A DNA stretch of 64,000 bases, from contig NC_081835.1 in the NCBI RefSeq assembly GCF_030867095.1, positions 39,167,892 through 39,231,891 on the forward strand. Reading direction: 5' to 3'. Source of the DNA: Alligator mississippiensis (taxonomy: Eukaryota > Chordata > Crocodylia > Alligatoridae). A model generated the notes under the pieces. The model worked only from the letters and a program-made list of their open reading frames with translations. It did not search any database and was not told the origin of the DNA. Shown one piece after another: positions 1 to 11,475 of this stretch (within the stretch, counting starts at the first letter, position 1; each line of letters opens with the position of its first letter). The position numbers and the translations under genes are program-made.

Positions 1-196
1 GAATAAAATCCCATTGCTAATATTTGAATTTAGCCAAAATATTTGGCATAATAATTCTGCAGATGACTAGAGAATATTTTAAAATAAGTACTGGTTGGCA
101 AAGACAGCATTTGAAAATGCAAGTATTCTCACAGCTGTTCTTCAAGAATCAGTAACTTCAAATGCAACAATGCTTGGTTAAAAAAATGGCTCATAT

Positions 197-975
197 CACA
201 GAATCATAGAGAAGCAGGGCTGGAAGGGACCTCGAGAGGTCTAGTCTGACACCCTACCCGAGGCAGGATCATTCCTATCCAAACCATCCTATACAAATCC
301 ACAATCTAACTTCTTTGTGAAAGTACCATCAACTGTGAACAACACAAGACCTAACACCCTAACCTGCCAAAGTAAAGCAGAGGGAACACTGCAGCCAACA
401 ACCTGCTCGTGTAAAAGGTTGTTAATACACACTCAAACTGAGGGCCTCAGCCCTACTATACAGGAAGGCAAAAACCCCTACAGTCCATACCAATCTAACC
501 ATGGGGTAAAATTCCTTCCTGACCCCAAATATAGTGATCAGTCTGATCCTGAGCAGAGAGGCAAGGCCCTCTAGCCAGAAACCTCTAGCTGTCTCAGCAG
601 GAACACTGGTACACCATAGTCGAAATACTACACCATAGTACATCCCCAGCCTTGGCTGCTTCTGGGGAAGTTTAAAAAAAAACCAACCCTGATATACGTA
701 ACAGAAAGTAGGGGGAGAGGCACAGAATTCCATCCGAGCCTCATGTGGCAACCAGAATAGCCCATAAGTATGGGAAACACCCAGAGTACAATGTAGGCAT
801 AGCTACTCCTAGATCATCCCCAACCAGTGGTTGTCCAAACCCTTGGATGGAGATTCCATAAATTCTCTAGGCTGTCTATTCCACTTCCTTACTGCTTTAA
901 CAGTGAAGAAGCTTTTCATCTTTAATAATACATTCCCCCTGCTTAGAATAACTGTTTTGAGTTCCACAAGGATGC
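197..975 (-). mobile_element. CR1 LINE 3' end with long 3' UTR (copy 1)
   Basis: Begins with the CR1 3' signature (aatcatagag...gctggaagggacct..gaggtctagtc) read on the plus strand, so the element is on the minus strand. It then runs through about 600 bases of non-coding sequence before the ORF2 C-terminal remnant near 830-940. The same long segment recurs at 7146-8305 and 52064-53400. It is old and diverged. Confidence 0.75.
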
Positions 976-1268
976 AGGGGCTATTAAGTAAGTGAATCTA
1001 TACTACTCACTATGACAACTGTTACAGATCAGCAATTGATTTACTTTAATTAATGATTAAAGGTGAGTTTTCTTGGACCAGTCATCCAGAATTACAATAT
1101 CAATTTAAACTGACAAGCTTGCACACAAGAAAATTTGTGAATACAATTTTCTAGGCTTTCAAACTTTATCAAGTAATAACAAAGCTTCATTTACAACTAC
1201 GATTTCTTTTTTAAAAGACAACATTTATTCCTATGGCAGAAAATGTCAGCAAAAAAAACAGATTAAAT

Positions 1269-1472
1269 CAGGGGTCAGCAACCAATAGCCCACAGGTCAT
1301 ATCTGGCCTGCGAAGCTATTTGAGCCAGCTCAAGGACATGGGCTTTTGGTGGCAGGCACATATTTTGTGCTGCCATGGGGAGAAGCAGAAGCACCCAGGT
1401 CCTAGTGTATACCTTTCTCTGACCTGAGCTCTGTCACTCCAGTCTACAGCCAGAAAAGGTTGCTGACTGCTG
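1269..1472. mobile_element. hAT-like non-autonomous element
   Basis: Imperfect terminal inverted repeats: caggggtcagcaacc at the left and aaggttgctgactgctg at the right. Flanks gattaaat and ggctacat match at 5 of 8 positions, a decayed 8-bp TSD. The same family occurs at 33723-34007. Confidence 0.6.
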
Positions 1473-1591
1473 GGCTACATCATCATATATTACATACCCA
1501 CTCTTACAAACACTTACACACAAATACACACACAAATATATTTACTCCCTTCCTGTGAGAAATTTACCAGTGACATTTAATTTGATTAATA

Positions 1592-2670
1592 CAGCGTTTT
1601 TCAACCTTTTTTTAACAAGTGTACCCCTTCTGTCTCAAAGTTTCAGCTCATGGACCCCTTTATATTTTTTTTTCTCGTTTTTAATGTTACCATTAAAAGG
1701 AGGGAGGAAAGGGACTGGGGGGCAGATCAAGGCCCCAACAGTGAGGGAGAGAGTGGGGCTGGGACAGGGCAGGCACTGCACAGCCGAGGTGGGACACAGG
1801 ACAGAGCTGCAAGAAACTCATCTGGAGGGCACAGGAGGGGGGCAGCTCCTGCTGCTGCATGCACCCCGGGAGGGCATGAGGGAGCATCTGCCCCCAGATC
1901 TGTGCACAGGGCAGGGCAGGCTGCCGCTGCTGGCTAGGGCTGAGGCAGCACTGGGCTCTTCCCAGCATGGGGCTGGGCCAGGCTGCACTCAGGGCAGGCG
2001 GCAGTGCTGGAAGAGGGGCTACGAGGGAGGCAGGGCTTCAGCCACCGCAAAATTTGTAGGCCCCCTGTAGCCTCCCTCCCAGTGCTGCTGCCACCCACCC
2101 CTAGCACAGCCCGAACCCCAACCCCCTGCTGGGAAGAGCCCGGCGGCACCCCAGCCCCAGCCCACCCTTGCCCCATGTGCAGATCCGGGGCACACGCCCC
2201 CCCCCCATGCCCTCCTGGGGTGTTATGCAGTGGCGGGATCCCCCCCTGCTCCCCCACCCTCCAGGACAAGGTGAGGCTCTGTCCCACTCCCCGCCCTGGC
2301 TGTACAGTGCCAGTGCCTGCCCCTGCCCCAGCCCCACTTCCACCCTCACTGCTGGGGCCTCGATCTGTGTCCCCCCCATGCCCCTTCCCTCACAATAGAC
2401 TAACCAGTCGGACCTGGCTGCTCTCCATGCTGCCAGGCTGCACTCCTGGCTGCCTGTGCCCTGCACTGCAGCTGCATGCATGCACAGGGCATTTATCGGC
2501 AACATTATTGGCCACATCAGCCAAAAAAAGCTGATTGCTGATACAGTCAATTTTCCTTATATCGGTGCCGATCTGATATGGAACTGATGTATCGGTGCAC
2601 ATCTATGTAAAACAGTAATTTTTTCTCATTCGTTCTGCCTGTCCCAATGACCTTTTTTTGACAACCACTG
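1592..2670. mobile_element. hAT-like element with 8-bp TSD, carrying a GC-rich foldback element
   Basis: A perfect 8-bp duplication gattaata flanks it (1584-1591 and 2671-2678). Termini cagcgtttttcaacc and gacaaccactg are short inverted repeats. Inside, about 1690-2606, is a GC-rich palindromic block ending in tatcggtgcacatcta, the end of the foldback family seen complete at 3653, 21096 and 30846. This is a nested pair; the left end of the inner copy is not clear. Confidence 0.75.
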
Positions 2671-2679
2671 GATTAATAA

Positions 2680-3640
2680 TATATCACTGAAATAAATGTG
2701 CTGGAAAACTGCAGAGAAAACAAAAACAGCACACTAGGAAATGTAATTTTTGGTAGTTTCAGGTCCCACTGTGAAATTGATACCTAGCTGACATATATCA
2801 AAATTTCTAACAAGACTTCTCAAAATTAGGATACTCAAACTGCCTTGTACTATTTTTGATATTTTTTTTCCATTTTTGCCTCTCCTAATTTGTTATTTAA
2901 AAAAGTAAGACCTAGAGTAAACAAAATTTAAGCCTTTTGATACTTTTAACAAATTTCTACGAACTGAGGACCTGAAAAAATGCATCCTAGTTTTTTCGCT
3001 GCACAAGTTCACTTACTTCTAATCTAAATATTTATTGCAGCAGGATGAAACTTTCTGGCAGGTATGCCACAAATAAAGCCTTGTGCCCTCTCCCAGTGTC
3101 ACTCCAATACCTTTCTCCTACCCAATCTGCTGCTCTGCTTTCTGCTCCCTGCCCAATCTGCTGCATGCCACATACAGAAGTTGCCCAGGCCACTTGAAGC
3201 ACAAGTGCTGCAGGCTGGCCACCCTAACTGTACAGTACCAGAAAGAGAGCAAATGTTAACCAAAAATTTTAAATAAAATGTTGTAGTTCTTTTTAACTTA
3301 TTCATGTACCTTCCCTTTACTCCAACACAAGAAGTCCTAGCATAAAACTGCAGGCTGTTATTTTATAAGACTACATCCCCAAATATATGATCTAAAATGG
3401 TGATTTAATGCTTGCAAAAACTATTACAGAATCCAGCTACCTAACAACAAATTGTGCACCTATTATAGAAAAAAATACAGCACTTCATACACAGGTGACA
3501 GAAGAGATCTCCTAAAAAGAAGTAAAAAGATCAGATGAAATACATTAAAAGGTAAATTGAACAAATATGCGTTCTGAAATATCCTGTTGGTCTTTAGCAT
3601 TATTCTATGAGATGAGTCAGACTCTTCCTAAAACTTCAAG
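2680..3640. other. No feature seen
   Basis: AT-rich sequence to the left of the exon 13 region with no repeat ends, no NISCH exon and no convincing ORF. The next NISCH exon (expected to start with GIMFVQEEALA-like sequence) was looked for on the minus strand here and not found. Confidence 0.5.
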
Positions 3641-3652
3641 AAATGATAGTAA

Positions 3653-4589
3653 TAGGGGTGCACCGCTAGAGATTTTTTGGGCTGATGCCTTTTTTTTTTT
3701 TTTTTAGTGAGCCATATCGGCAGATACCGATCCAACTCCAATATGCAGCCGGGCAGCTTGGAGACCAGTGTCCAGCTGGTAAATCTTTTGTGGGGGAAGG
3801 GGCACGGGGGAGTAGCATCGAGGCCCCTGCAATGAGGGAGGGAATGGGGCTGGGGCTGAGGCAGGCACTGCACAGCCAGGGCGGGACACAAGATGGAGCC
3901 GCAAGAGGCTCATCCAGGGGGGCACAGGGCTCCTGCTGCTGTGTGCACCCCTGGAGGGCATGTTCCCCCGGATCTACACGGTGCAAGGGAGAGCTGCTGC
4001 TGGGCGCTGGGGCCAGGGCTGCGCCAAGCTCTTCCCGGCGTTGGGGTTGGGCCAGGGCTGTGCTCAGGGCGGGTAGTGGTGGTGGTGCTGGGAGGGGGGC
4101 TGCAGCCACCCCAAAATTCTCCATAGCCTCCCCCAACCCTCCCTCCCAGTGCTATGGCTGCATGCCCCAAGCACCACCCCCAGCGGTAGCCTGCCCTTAC
4201 CCGACACAGATCCAGGGGCACATGCCCCCCATGCCCTCCTGGGGTGCATGCAACAGCAGGAGCTGCCCCCTGCACACACCCCAGACGAGCCACTGGTAGC
4301 TCTGTCCCAGCCCAGCTCCGCCCTGCCAGTACTTGCCCCAGCCCCACTCCCTCCCTCATCACTGGGGCCCCAATCTGTGCCCTGCCACATCACACCCCTT
4401 CCCTCACCAGATTTATCAGCTACACCCTGCTACTCTCTACCATGCTGGGTTTCTGGCTGCCTGCATGCTGCACGTATGCACGAGGGCATTTATAGGCCGC
4501 ATCAGCCAAAAAAGCCAATTGCCAATAATGTTGATTTTCTTTATATTGGTACCAATCCGACATGGGGCCAATGTATTGGCACACCTCTA
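3653..4589. mobile_element. Large GC-rich foldback (hAT-like) element
   Basis: Terminal inverted repeats taggggtgcaccg and ggcacacctcta; flanks gatagtaa and gataatta agree at 6 of 8 bases. The interior is a long imperfect palindrome: about 3890-4010 (cctgctgctgtgtgcacccctgg region) is the reverse complement of about 4210-4290. Open frames on both strands here are by-products of GC-rich inverted arms, not genes. Confidence 0.7.
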
Positions 4590-5103
4590 GATAATTACCA
4601 TCTTGTTCTCTCTCAGATGAGGAAAGCATAAACTGTAGACATTTCCACCTCTTCCATCATCATTCTAATATTTACAGGAAGGTAAAATTGCTTACGGTTC
4701 AACTCTTAAAATTTACACACACCATTGTTTTTAATACTCTTATGCAATTAAAAGTGGTCTTTTCTGATACTATTTGTATGCATTTTCATTTTAAAATAGT
4801 TTGAGCTCTTAACTATAGAAGCCAAAATGGCCCAACTATGTTCATTTATCCATAAGTCATGCCTTAGCACTCCCTTAAGTAAGGAACAAAGTGTATAACC
4901 ATATAATTGGCTATATATTAATGGCTTCTGCAAAAATACAAAAAAGCAGATTTTTAATACTATATACAGTGGTTTTTTAAAGCATATGCTAAAAAATATT
5001 TAGGTAAGGTCAGAAAGGTTGCAGCATGATAAACAATCACTGGATTAATCAGTCGATACTGATAATACTGACGTTTTCCTTTGCTCATGTCCTTTTTTGA
5101 TTA

Positions 5104-5543
5104 CTGTATTTACCCAAATCCAAGGTGACTTCAAACTTAATAACCCCCACCCAAAAATAGATTCTATACATGGGAAATTGTAAGTGTTATAAATTTTCCA
5201 GGTATAGAAAATAATTATTGGATGGTCATCTTAAATTTGTCCCCCCCACCACTGTGGCAAGGAAAGCAGTGGCAGGGGGACAAGTGGTGGTGGGAGCAGG
5301 GGCAGGTAGCTTGAACCTGGCCCTCCCTCTCCCCACCCCCACTAGCTCCCCTGCTGCCATGTGTCAACCTGCTAGGTGTCTCAATGCCGCTCCCCCACTG
5401 TCTGTGATGATTGGATTTATAATGCCTTTTCTAACTGCAGGTACTGTATTTTTACTTGATACTCAGTTCTAAGACAAGGCTTTGTTTTCCTCATGTTGAA
5501 TGGGGGGAGAGGAGGAAACTTGTCTTGGAATTGAGTAAATAAA
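5104..5543. mobile_element. TIR element (tactgtatttaccc family)
   Basis: The left terminus tactgtatttacccaaatcc is mirrored at the right by ggaattgagtaaataaag. An inner copy of the terminal motif occurs near 5442. A related decayed piece lies at 32074-32225. No coding capacity. Confidence 0.5.
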
Positions 5544-5748
5544 GCACTTCCTTTTCAGTTGCCTGATTTAATTTGCTGAATAAACAATATGAGTCCTGCT
5601 ACACCTAAAACTACCTTTTAATATTTTAACATTAAACAGAGAAAAGCATATTTCCATATAAATAAAGTTGCCAAATAAGGCATTTCCTTGAACTGGGATA
5701 AGTACAAGGCACAGACCTTCATCAATGATCCATACAGATCAGATATGG

Positions 5749-5768
5749 TAGAACCCCCCCCCCCCGCT
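5749..5768. repeat. Poly-C tract
   Basis: An uninterrupted run of C, about 12 bases, in intronic or terminal sequence next to exon 13. A simple repeat. Confidence 0.6.
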
Positions 5769-5978
5769 TCCCCCACTATATTGTGCGCTTAGCATACAGT
5801 TGTGGTGAACTGCTGGTGGAAGTTTGCTAATTTAGATATAGTTTAGCTGTCTGAGACAAACTTTTCTGCTTTAGCTGATGCTGAGAAGCCCCCACATACA
5901 CACTTCATATATATTACAGCAGCCTAGAAAAGCAGATTCAAAAGGCCCAGCCCAGCAGCATGATACATACATGATTAC

Positions 5979-6087
5979 CTTGGCTGGAGTTGACAGGATG
6001 AGGCAGAGAAGGAGAGGAAGGATGAACAGTAAAAGAAGTACAGTTTGTTTTGGAGCTGGCAGCAATGTGCCTGTGGTCCTCACTGAT
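5979..6087 (-). CDS. NISCH: NISCH coding exon 13 (residues 471-506 plus 1 nt)
   Basis: 109 bases in phase 0, ending one base into the next codon (phase 1). It encodes ISEDHRHIAASSKTNCTSFT then VHPSSPSLPHPVNSSQ, aligning with the Ser/Pro-rich human segment EDSRLSAAPCIRPSSSPPTV...LPQPILSNQ. The acceptor is CTTTATTAG and the donor GTAATC. It is a low-complexity, poorly conserved exon, so the call rests on the E-D-x-R/H...AA pattern, the terminal SSQ and correct phasing. The next exon was not found before the left edge. Confidence 0.82.
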
Positions 6088-6089
6088 CT

Positions 6090-6930
6090 AATAAAGAAAG
6101 TATGTAGTGGTTAAGAAAAAGAGGCACTACAACTACTGAAAACAAACATACAGAGCATGTATCAGATCCTGAATGAAAAGAGGACAACAAAAATCACACA
6201 ATTTGTTTTACTGTGAAAAAAAATCAATTTAGTTCACATCCTTAGAATCTATACTTTAATTAAGATAGGGAAAACCTATAAAGGATGCATTCTGCAAAAT
6301 GCCTTTTTAATTATACTGATCAGGTATTGCATCCAAATTAAGAAAACCGAATAAACACAAATTCTCTATATTGCAGTACAGTACCAGTCCTGCTGATTTT
6401 TTAAATGCCAAATCAGGACAGTCCAGTTATAAATTGGTCCCAAAGAACATACTTCTAACTGCAAACCTGAAATACCAGTGAGTAGCAGTCAGGCTTGTAA
6501 CATTCACTTTTGCCATTCTTTTATTTTTCCCCACCTGTGCCATCAGGAAAAGATTCTGGGTAAATTAATACTATATAGCCTACATTTCAAATGGAAGCAT
6601 AGCTGGGCTAGTCCACAGCTGCAGTACTCCATCAAAATTGGTCACTCTGTATATTCTACTTATTCTTTTTGCTCCATGTTCCTTAGGCCACCACAGAAAG
6701 TAAGGCCAAGTTACTGCACTTTAACTGAAGAGGGGAAAAAAATGCAATGCTACATTTAAGATGCACCATCCAGAAAAGAAGCAAGCAAAGAAAGAATTAT
6801 AAATAAGCCAAATAGGTTCAAGAGTAGTAAGACATGGACTGCACAAGCCTTTTTCAAGAACTATATTATCCATTACAAGTATCATGAAAGTACATTTTAC
6901 TTGCCTCTCCTCTTCCCTATTAAAAACTCA
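6090..6930. other. NISCH intron 12, no other feature
   Basis: Unique-looking AT-rich intron of 844 bases between exons 12 and 13. No repeat borders seen. Confidence 0.6.
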
Positions 6931-6931
6931 C

Positions 6932-7045
6932 CTTTTTGTCAGAATTGTTCAGTTTGTATTTGGCCTCCTTTGCTTTTTGTATAGCTTTCAGCACCTCTAC
7001 AGTATCAAGTTCTTTTTCTGTGGTAATAACATTATCCAAACAGAC
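6932..7045 (-). CDS. NISCH: NISCH coding exon 12 (residues 433-470)
   Basis: 114 bases, 38 codons, phase 0/0. It encodes [20 protein letters not shown] then [18 protein letters not shown]. The [20 protein letters not shown] core is identical to human nischarin and is predicted helical/coiled. The acceptor is TTTCTTCAG and the donor GTGAGT. Confidence 0.96.
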
Positions 7046-7145
7046 CTGAAGAAAATTCACAAAAAGACAGGCCTCAATAATACCAAAAGTGATACACTCT
7101 TTATGGAAATGATTATCTATACTAACACAAACATTTTATATAATC

Positions 7146-8305
7146 CAGCACCTCATAGAAAAGAAGGGTTGGAAGGGACCTTCAGAGGTCATCTAGTCCA
7201 ACCTGGCCCTCAGAGGCAGGATCATCCCTATTCAAACCTATACAAATTCACTGTCTAACCCAGAAGTGTTCAATCTCCTGGCCCCACGGGCCAGATGAGT
7301 GATGCAGGGCCAGTCCACAGGCCAGACTGGGTCCCACGCTGCCCTGCATGTCTGATCTAGCACACAGCACCCTACTATCTGGCCCACAGAGCTCCCCATG
7401 GGTCTGGACATTTTGCAGCAGGGAGTGGTCCCACCACTTCCCTATCATCACATTTACAGATCCATAGGGAGCCCCACAGGCCAGATAGCACGCCCCTGTG
7501 TGTTAGACTGGGCACATAGGGCAGGGGTCAAGTATCCCTCATTTAACCTATTTACAAAACTACAACCACAAAGCATAAGCCCTAACCTGCAATCAGTAAA
7601 GCAGAAGGACAACAGTGACCATCATTCTGCTTCTGTAAGGGTTGTTAAAATACACTCAAAAGATCTAAGAAAGGACCACAACCCCCAGTTACAGAGGCTG
7701 GCAAAAACCCCAGTCTGTACCAATCTAACAATAGAGTAAAATTCCTTCCTGAATTCAAATGTGGTGATTGATCTGACCCTGAGTAGAAAGGCAAGACCCT
7801 CTAAGCAGGAACTTTTAGGTTCAAGTCCCTGCAGGAGCAATGGCACGCCCCAGTTGAAATCCTCAGCCTTGGCTGCAGCCAACACCCAATGCTTCCAAGT
7901 AGGATGAACCACCACTCCCTGTGCCCACTGGACCCCACGACACACGTAACAACAGGAGGAGAAAAAAAATTCCTTCACAGCTTCATACAGTCACCAGCAA
8001 AGCCCAGAAGCATGGAAAAAAACCCATAGCAGAGCACAGGCATACTACTGCTAGATCATCCCTGACCACTACTTATCCAACCTCTTCCCAAATACCTCCA
8101 GTGATGGAGAATCCACAACTTCCCTAGGCAGTCTAGTCCACTGCCTTGCCAATCTAACAGTGAAGAAGTTTTTCCTGGTATCTAATCTAAACCTACTTTG
8201 CTGAAAGTTCAAGCCACTGGTCTGCGTTCTGCTCTCTGCAGCAAAGAGAGCAAAGGTGTTCTCCCTCTTCTTTATGGCAGTCCTTCAACTATCTGAATAG
8301 TGATA
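7146..8305 (-). mobile_element. CR1 LINE 3' end with long 3' UTR (copy 2)
   Basis: Same arrangement as copy 1: the 3' terminal signature (gggttggaagggaccttcagaggtcatctagtcc) on the plus strand, long shared 3' UTR sequence, then the ORF2 C-terminal remnant (about 8085-8300). It is interrupted by a 280-bp hAT-like insertion at 7261-7540. It lies in NISCH intron 11. Confidence 0.75.
7261..7540. mobile_element. hAT-like element nested in CR1
   Basis: Starts cagaagtgttcaatctcctg and ends with its imperfect inverse gcaggggtcaagtatccctc. Flanks gtctaacc and atttaacc agree at 6 of 8. The CR1 sequence continues cleanly on both sides, which fixes the borders. Related in its termini to 19566-20238. Confidence 0.65.
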
Positions 8306-8656
8306 AATCAATAATAAATCACATCTTTAGCACTACTCCACAAAAATCAAGTTTTGGGAATTTAGGATGCAGTGGTCTAAAGATGAGTCAATGCAAATTC
8401 AAAAAAAAGAAGAAAAACTTTACCACCTTTTTAGTGTGCCAAGCTTAAATGTGATCTTCCTCTGCCCAATGAAGCCATTAAATGTTCTTTCCATCACTGT
8501 AGTGGTAAAGAGAAAGTCTCCAATACACACTAAATGTTAAAGGGATTTTTGTAAAGCGAACAAAGCTTGCATTAGAAAAACTACTCGTTTCCTCCACAGA
8601 TTTTAGGAAAAAGGGAAAAAAGAAAACAGTTCAAATAAAAGCTCAACATGGCTTAC

Positions 8657-8785
8657 CTCTGAGGCTCTGTCCCCAAACTGAGCTAGTACTTTGGTCCTGT
8701 AATCAGGAATGATGCTCAAAGGATTGTTGGATAATACCACCTTCTCTAGGCATGGAAGGCTTCCTATATTCCTTATTTCATCAAT
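8657..8785 (-). CDS. NISCH: NISCH coding exon 11 (residues 390-432), LRR cap
   Basis: 129 bases, 43 codons, phase 0/0. It encodes [20 protein letters not shown] followed by [20 protein letters not shown] and ASE. This is the last LRR and the capping segment, nearly identical to human ([24 protein letters not shown]). The donor is GTAAGC. Confidence 0.96.
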
Positions 8786-9018
8786 CTGAAAATGTACGCA
8801 TATACATACAAGTGTCAAATCAGAAGTCTTTGAAAGCAATTGTATACATTGTATATAGACTGAAGTATTTCTTGTAAAAACTACATTAATGATAAAAGTA
8901 GAAAAGCCTGTTATGTGTATTGTCATTTATTTCATATTCCATTGAAGACAACAGCTCATAACTAAAAACTCAAGTTCTTAAAATGAAACTAATTGCAACA
9001 ATGAAGCTAAGCAGGTAC

Positions 9019-9204
9019 CTGTTCTATTTTGTTGTTACTAAGATCCAAGTTGACGAGAGAGTATAGTTTGTTAAGACCACATAGACTTTCCAGGAGGTTT
9101 CCTGCTAAATTCAAAGTTTTGATGTTTCCAAGTTTTATATGAACACCTTCTAATGATATAAGCTTGTTGTAGGACAGGTCCAGATGAACAAGGTTGTAGA
9201 GATG
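9019..9204 (-). CDS. NISCH: NISCH coding exon 10 (residues 328-389), LRRs
   Basis: 186 bases, 62 codons, phase 0/0. It holds three LRR units: [20 protein letters not shown], then a unit around [14 protein letters not shown], then [17 protein letters not shown]. All consensus Leu and Asn positions are present. The acceptor is CTTTGTAG and the donor GTACCT. Confidence 0.95.
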
Positions 9205-9885
9205 CTACAAAGGAAAATAATAGCAACATGATATTCCAGTTAAGTAAGATTAAAATACGCCTTGCATAAATCTTGGCCAAGAGCCTTAGCATAGTGTTTT
9301 ATACTGCACTGTAGCCAGTACTCTTAAAACACGTCAAGGAATTAGTTATCCTTAGAGGGCTAAGTGGAAAAGAAGAAATCATTCTGGTTCAGTTTTAAAG
9401 ACCCATAACTGTATAGCTTCTAGCTGGCAGCAAAAGGCACAGCAGTGAAGTACTATAAAACCCATATTTAAAAAAGTGATCATAAATAAAACAAAAACAA
9501 CTTTGAAGTACTTTATGTTATGCTGGTACCCTCCAGCAGAGCACAATAGGAAGGTGGTTATCCCATCAGCATTTCACTTCCCACCCTCTAAAGTCCAGAA
9601 ATGGCTCCCTCTGTGACATGCACCTAGTTCTATTGTCTTGGGATCAGACTCTGCCCTGCAGCTTTCACTTAGCAAGCTGACTTCACCATTTTAGAGCTAG
9701 ACATGCCATGACCATCATTTTCTGGACAGCCACTGTTGGTTTCTCAAGTGCTACCCAGGCCTTGCAGAAGGCATGCAAGACATAGGCTGAAGCAAACTGT
9801 GTCAGCTACTGCTGGTAGCAGCCAGGTGCACTGCCCCAGATGCCTTTCTTTCATGCTCTGAGGTACCTCAAAGCAGATTTCTGTT

Positions 9886-10437
9886 TCAACACCTGCCTAG
9901 ATAGTAGCTGAACAGCTCCTTCCTGACAGTTTCCAGTGCAGGGGTTGGTTCATAAATCGTGGCAGGAGCAGGTAGGCAAGATCTCCAAGCAGCAGTTTCA
10001 GGGACAGCCACCCCTTCCGGTCCTGTACTGGGAGCACTACGAGTAAACGCTTCCAACATCATGAGGGAAACTTGGAGATCCCAGACCTTGCCAAACCATC
10101 TTGTAATCATGTGGGTGAGCGGGCCACTGTGGTCTATGACGCCATGCAGTCCCACAGAGAAGAAGCCAAAGCAGTTGATGTCCTCTGAGCCATAGTGCAT
10201 CAGGTACAAGGTAAGAACATGCATGCCCAACAGCCCCAATGAGCTCGGAATTTCATTTTGGCAAAATGCTGCTTTGACCTCCTGGGGGTTGGTGAAGCAG
10301 AGATACCAGCACCTTGTGGATGATGTGTGGTATACCTCCCAGATAGCTGATCTGGCTGTAGATTCACCCATGCCTAACAGGTTTGCAACATACAAGATGC
10401 TTTTGGGGCTTGACAATTTTCAGATAGCAATTGCCAC
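9886..10437 (-). pseudogene. PIF/Harbinger transposase relic (DDE domain)
   Basis: The minus strand encodes VAIAI, a TGA where Trp is usual, then KLSSPKSILYVANLLGMGES with TARSAIWEV, the helix-turn-helix-like segment of Harbinger transposases. Next come INCFGFFSVGLHGVIDHSG and GKVWDLQVS, matching the family patterns YFSMVLQ.VVDH.G and GKVHDARV. The first catalytic Asp is missing: the usual GAIDGTH block reads LGLLGMH. The family normally has about 350-400 residues, so this is a partial, dead copy in NISCH intron 9. Downstream sequence to about 9540 is probably the decayed C-terminus. Confidence 0.75.
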
Positions 10438-10798
10438 ACACTTTGATGATCATGGACCCTTTCATGTTAGTAGACTGGCCCTGGAGTGACATAGCCAGGT
10501 CAGCCGAGATCTCCGGAAAGGTGATCAAGGTCATGGTGGGAGCTTGTCTCCCATTGTCCTGAAGAACACAGGATAGGAAACAAATGGGGAAGCAGCACTG
10601 GACCCCAGGGATAAAGATGGTCTGGGAAGAGCCAATAGAGTCTCCGACCTTTTGGAGAGAGTCCCAGCAGCATCAAGGGAGCAGAAGCCAAACCCAATGC
10701 TGCTCAAGCCACACTTCAAGAGCACGTGCTGGGTTCATGTGAGTGGGCATCCGGCCACTTCTGGTATAACCAGAAGCCCCACGCCGGCCCCAACAGAA

Positions 10799-10935
10799 AG
10801 CCAGCACGCCAGGGAAAGCTGGCAGCCAGCTGAGAGCCAGCATGCTGGAAAAAGCTGGCACACTGGGGAGAGCCAGCATCTAGCCAAGAGCCAGAAGGCC
10901 AGGAAAGCTGGCATGCCAGGGAAAGCCGGCACCTT
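10799..10935. repeat. Minisatellite, about 20-bp unit
   Basis: Tandem imperfect copies of a unit like gccagcacgccagggaaagct (for example 10799, 10838, 10874, 10907), with gccagca and aaagctgg recurring. About six copies, between the Harbinger pieces. Confidence 0.65.
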
Positions 10936-11475
10936 GCTAAAGATAGCTGGCTTGGAGGCAAAGATTGGCCGAGTTTAAAGAGCCAGCCACAGAGGGAGAG
11001 CCGAAGGAAACTTTCAGAAGTCTGGACATTCAAAGGAGGATCTAGCAATGGGGGCACAGGAATGAGATCCCCAGACAGAGACAAGCAGATGGCAGAGGTA
11101 CAAGAATGGCGAAAGAATCTCAAGTTCCTGAGTGAGGGTGCCCAAAAGGTAAAAACAGAAGGGCAATGCACGGGTGTGGAGACAGAAAAGTGTCATTGGT
11201 CATCAGTGAACCCCAATTGGCTGGGAGAGAGACTTTCACACCTGTAAGTGTTCTATGCTACTCGGGTGTAGTATACAGTCATCCTAAAATTCTGCAGCAG
11301 CTTGTTATTCCAAGACCTCAGGTCTATACATTCCCACCAGCTGGCACTTGCAGTCTAGCAGCTGGCAATGAACAGTCGGCAGATGGCTCTTTTATAGCCT
11401 TACTTCTTCCTTCTCTAGCATGTAGCTTTCAAAAGCACAAAGTACATATGGTAAAGTGTCTTTTAGTGCCAAGAT

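Noticed and set aside
1555..2602. Overlapping open frames of 90-176 codons on both strands
   Set aside because: They lie inside a GC-rich palindromic transposon; proteins are Pro/Gly/Cys-rich, unlike any family, and mirror each other on opposite strands.
3666..4631. Frames up to 204 codons on both strands
   Set aside because: Same reason: the arms of the foldback element 3653-4589 give complementary spurious frames.
1..5978. NISCH exon 14 (expected to start with GIMFVQEEALA-like text)
   Set aside because: I looked on the minus strand and saw no match with an AG acceptor in phase 1; it is probably off the left edge.
10716..11171. 151-codon minus-strand frame rich in Leu/Ala/Cys
   Set aside because: It reads through the 20-bp minisatellite, which explains its repetitive protein.
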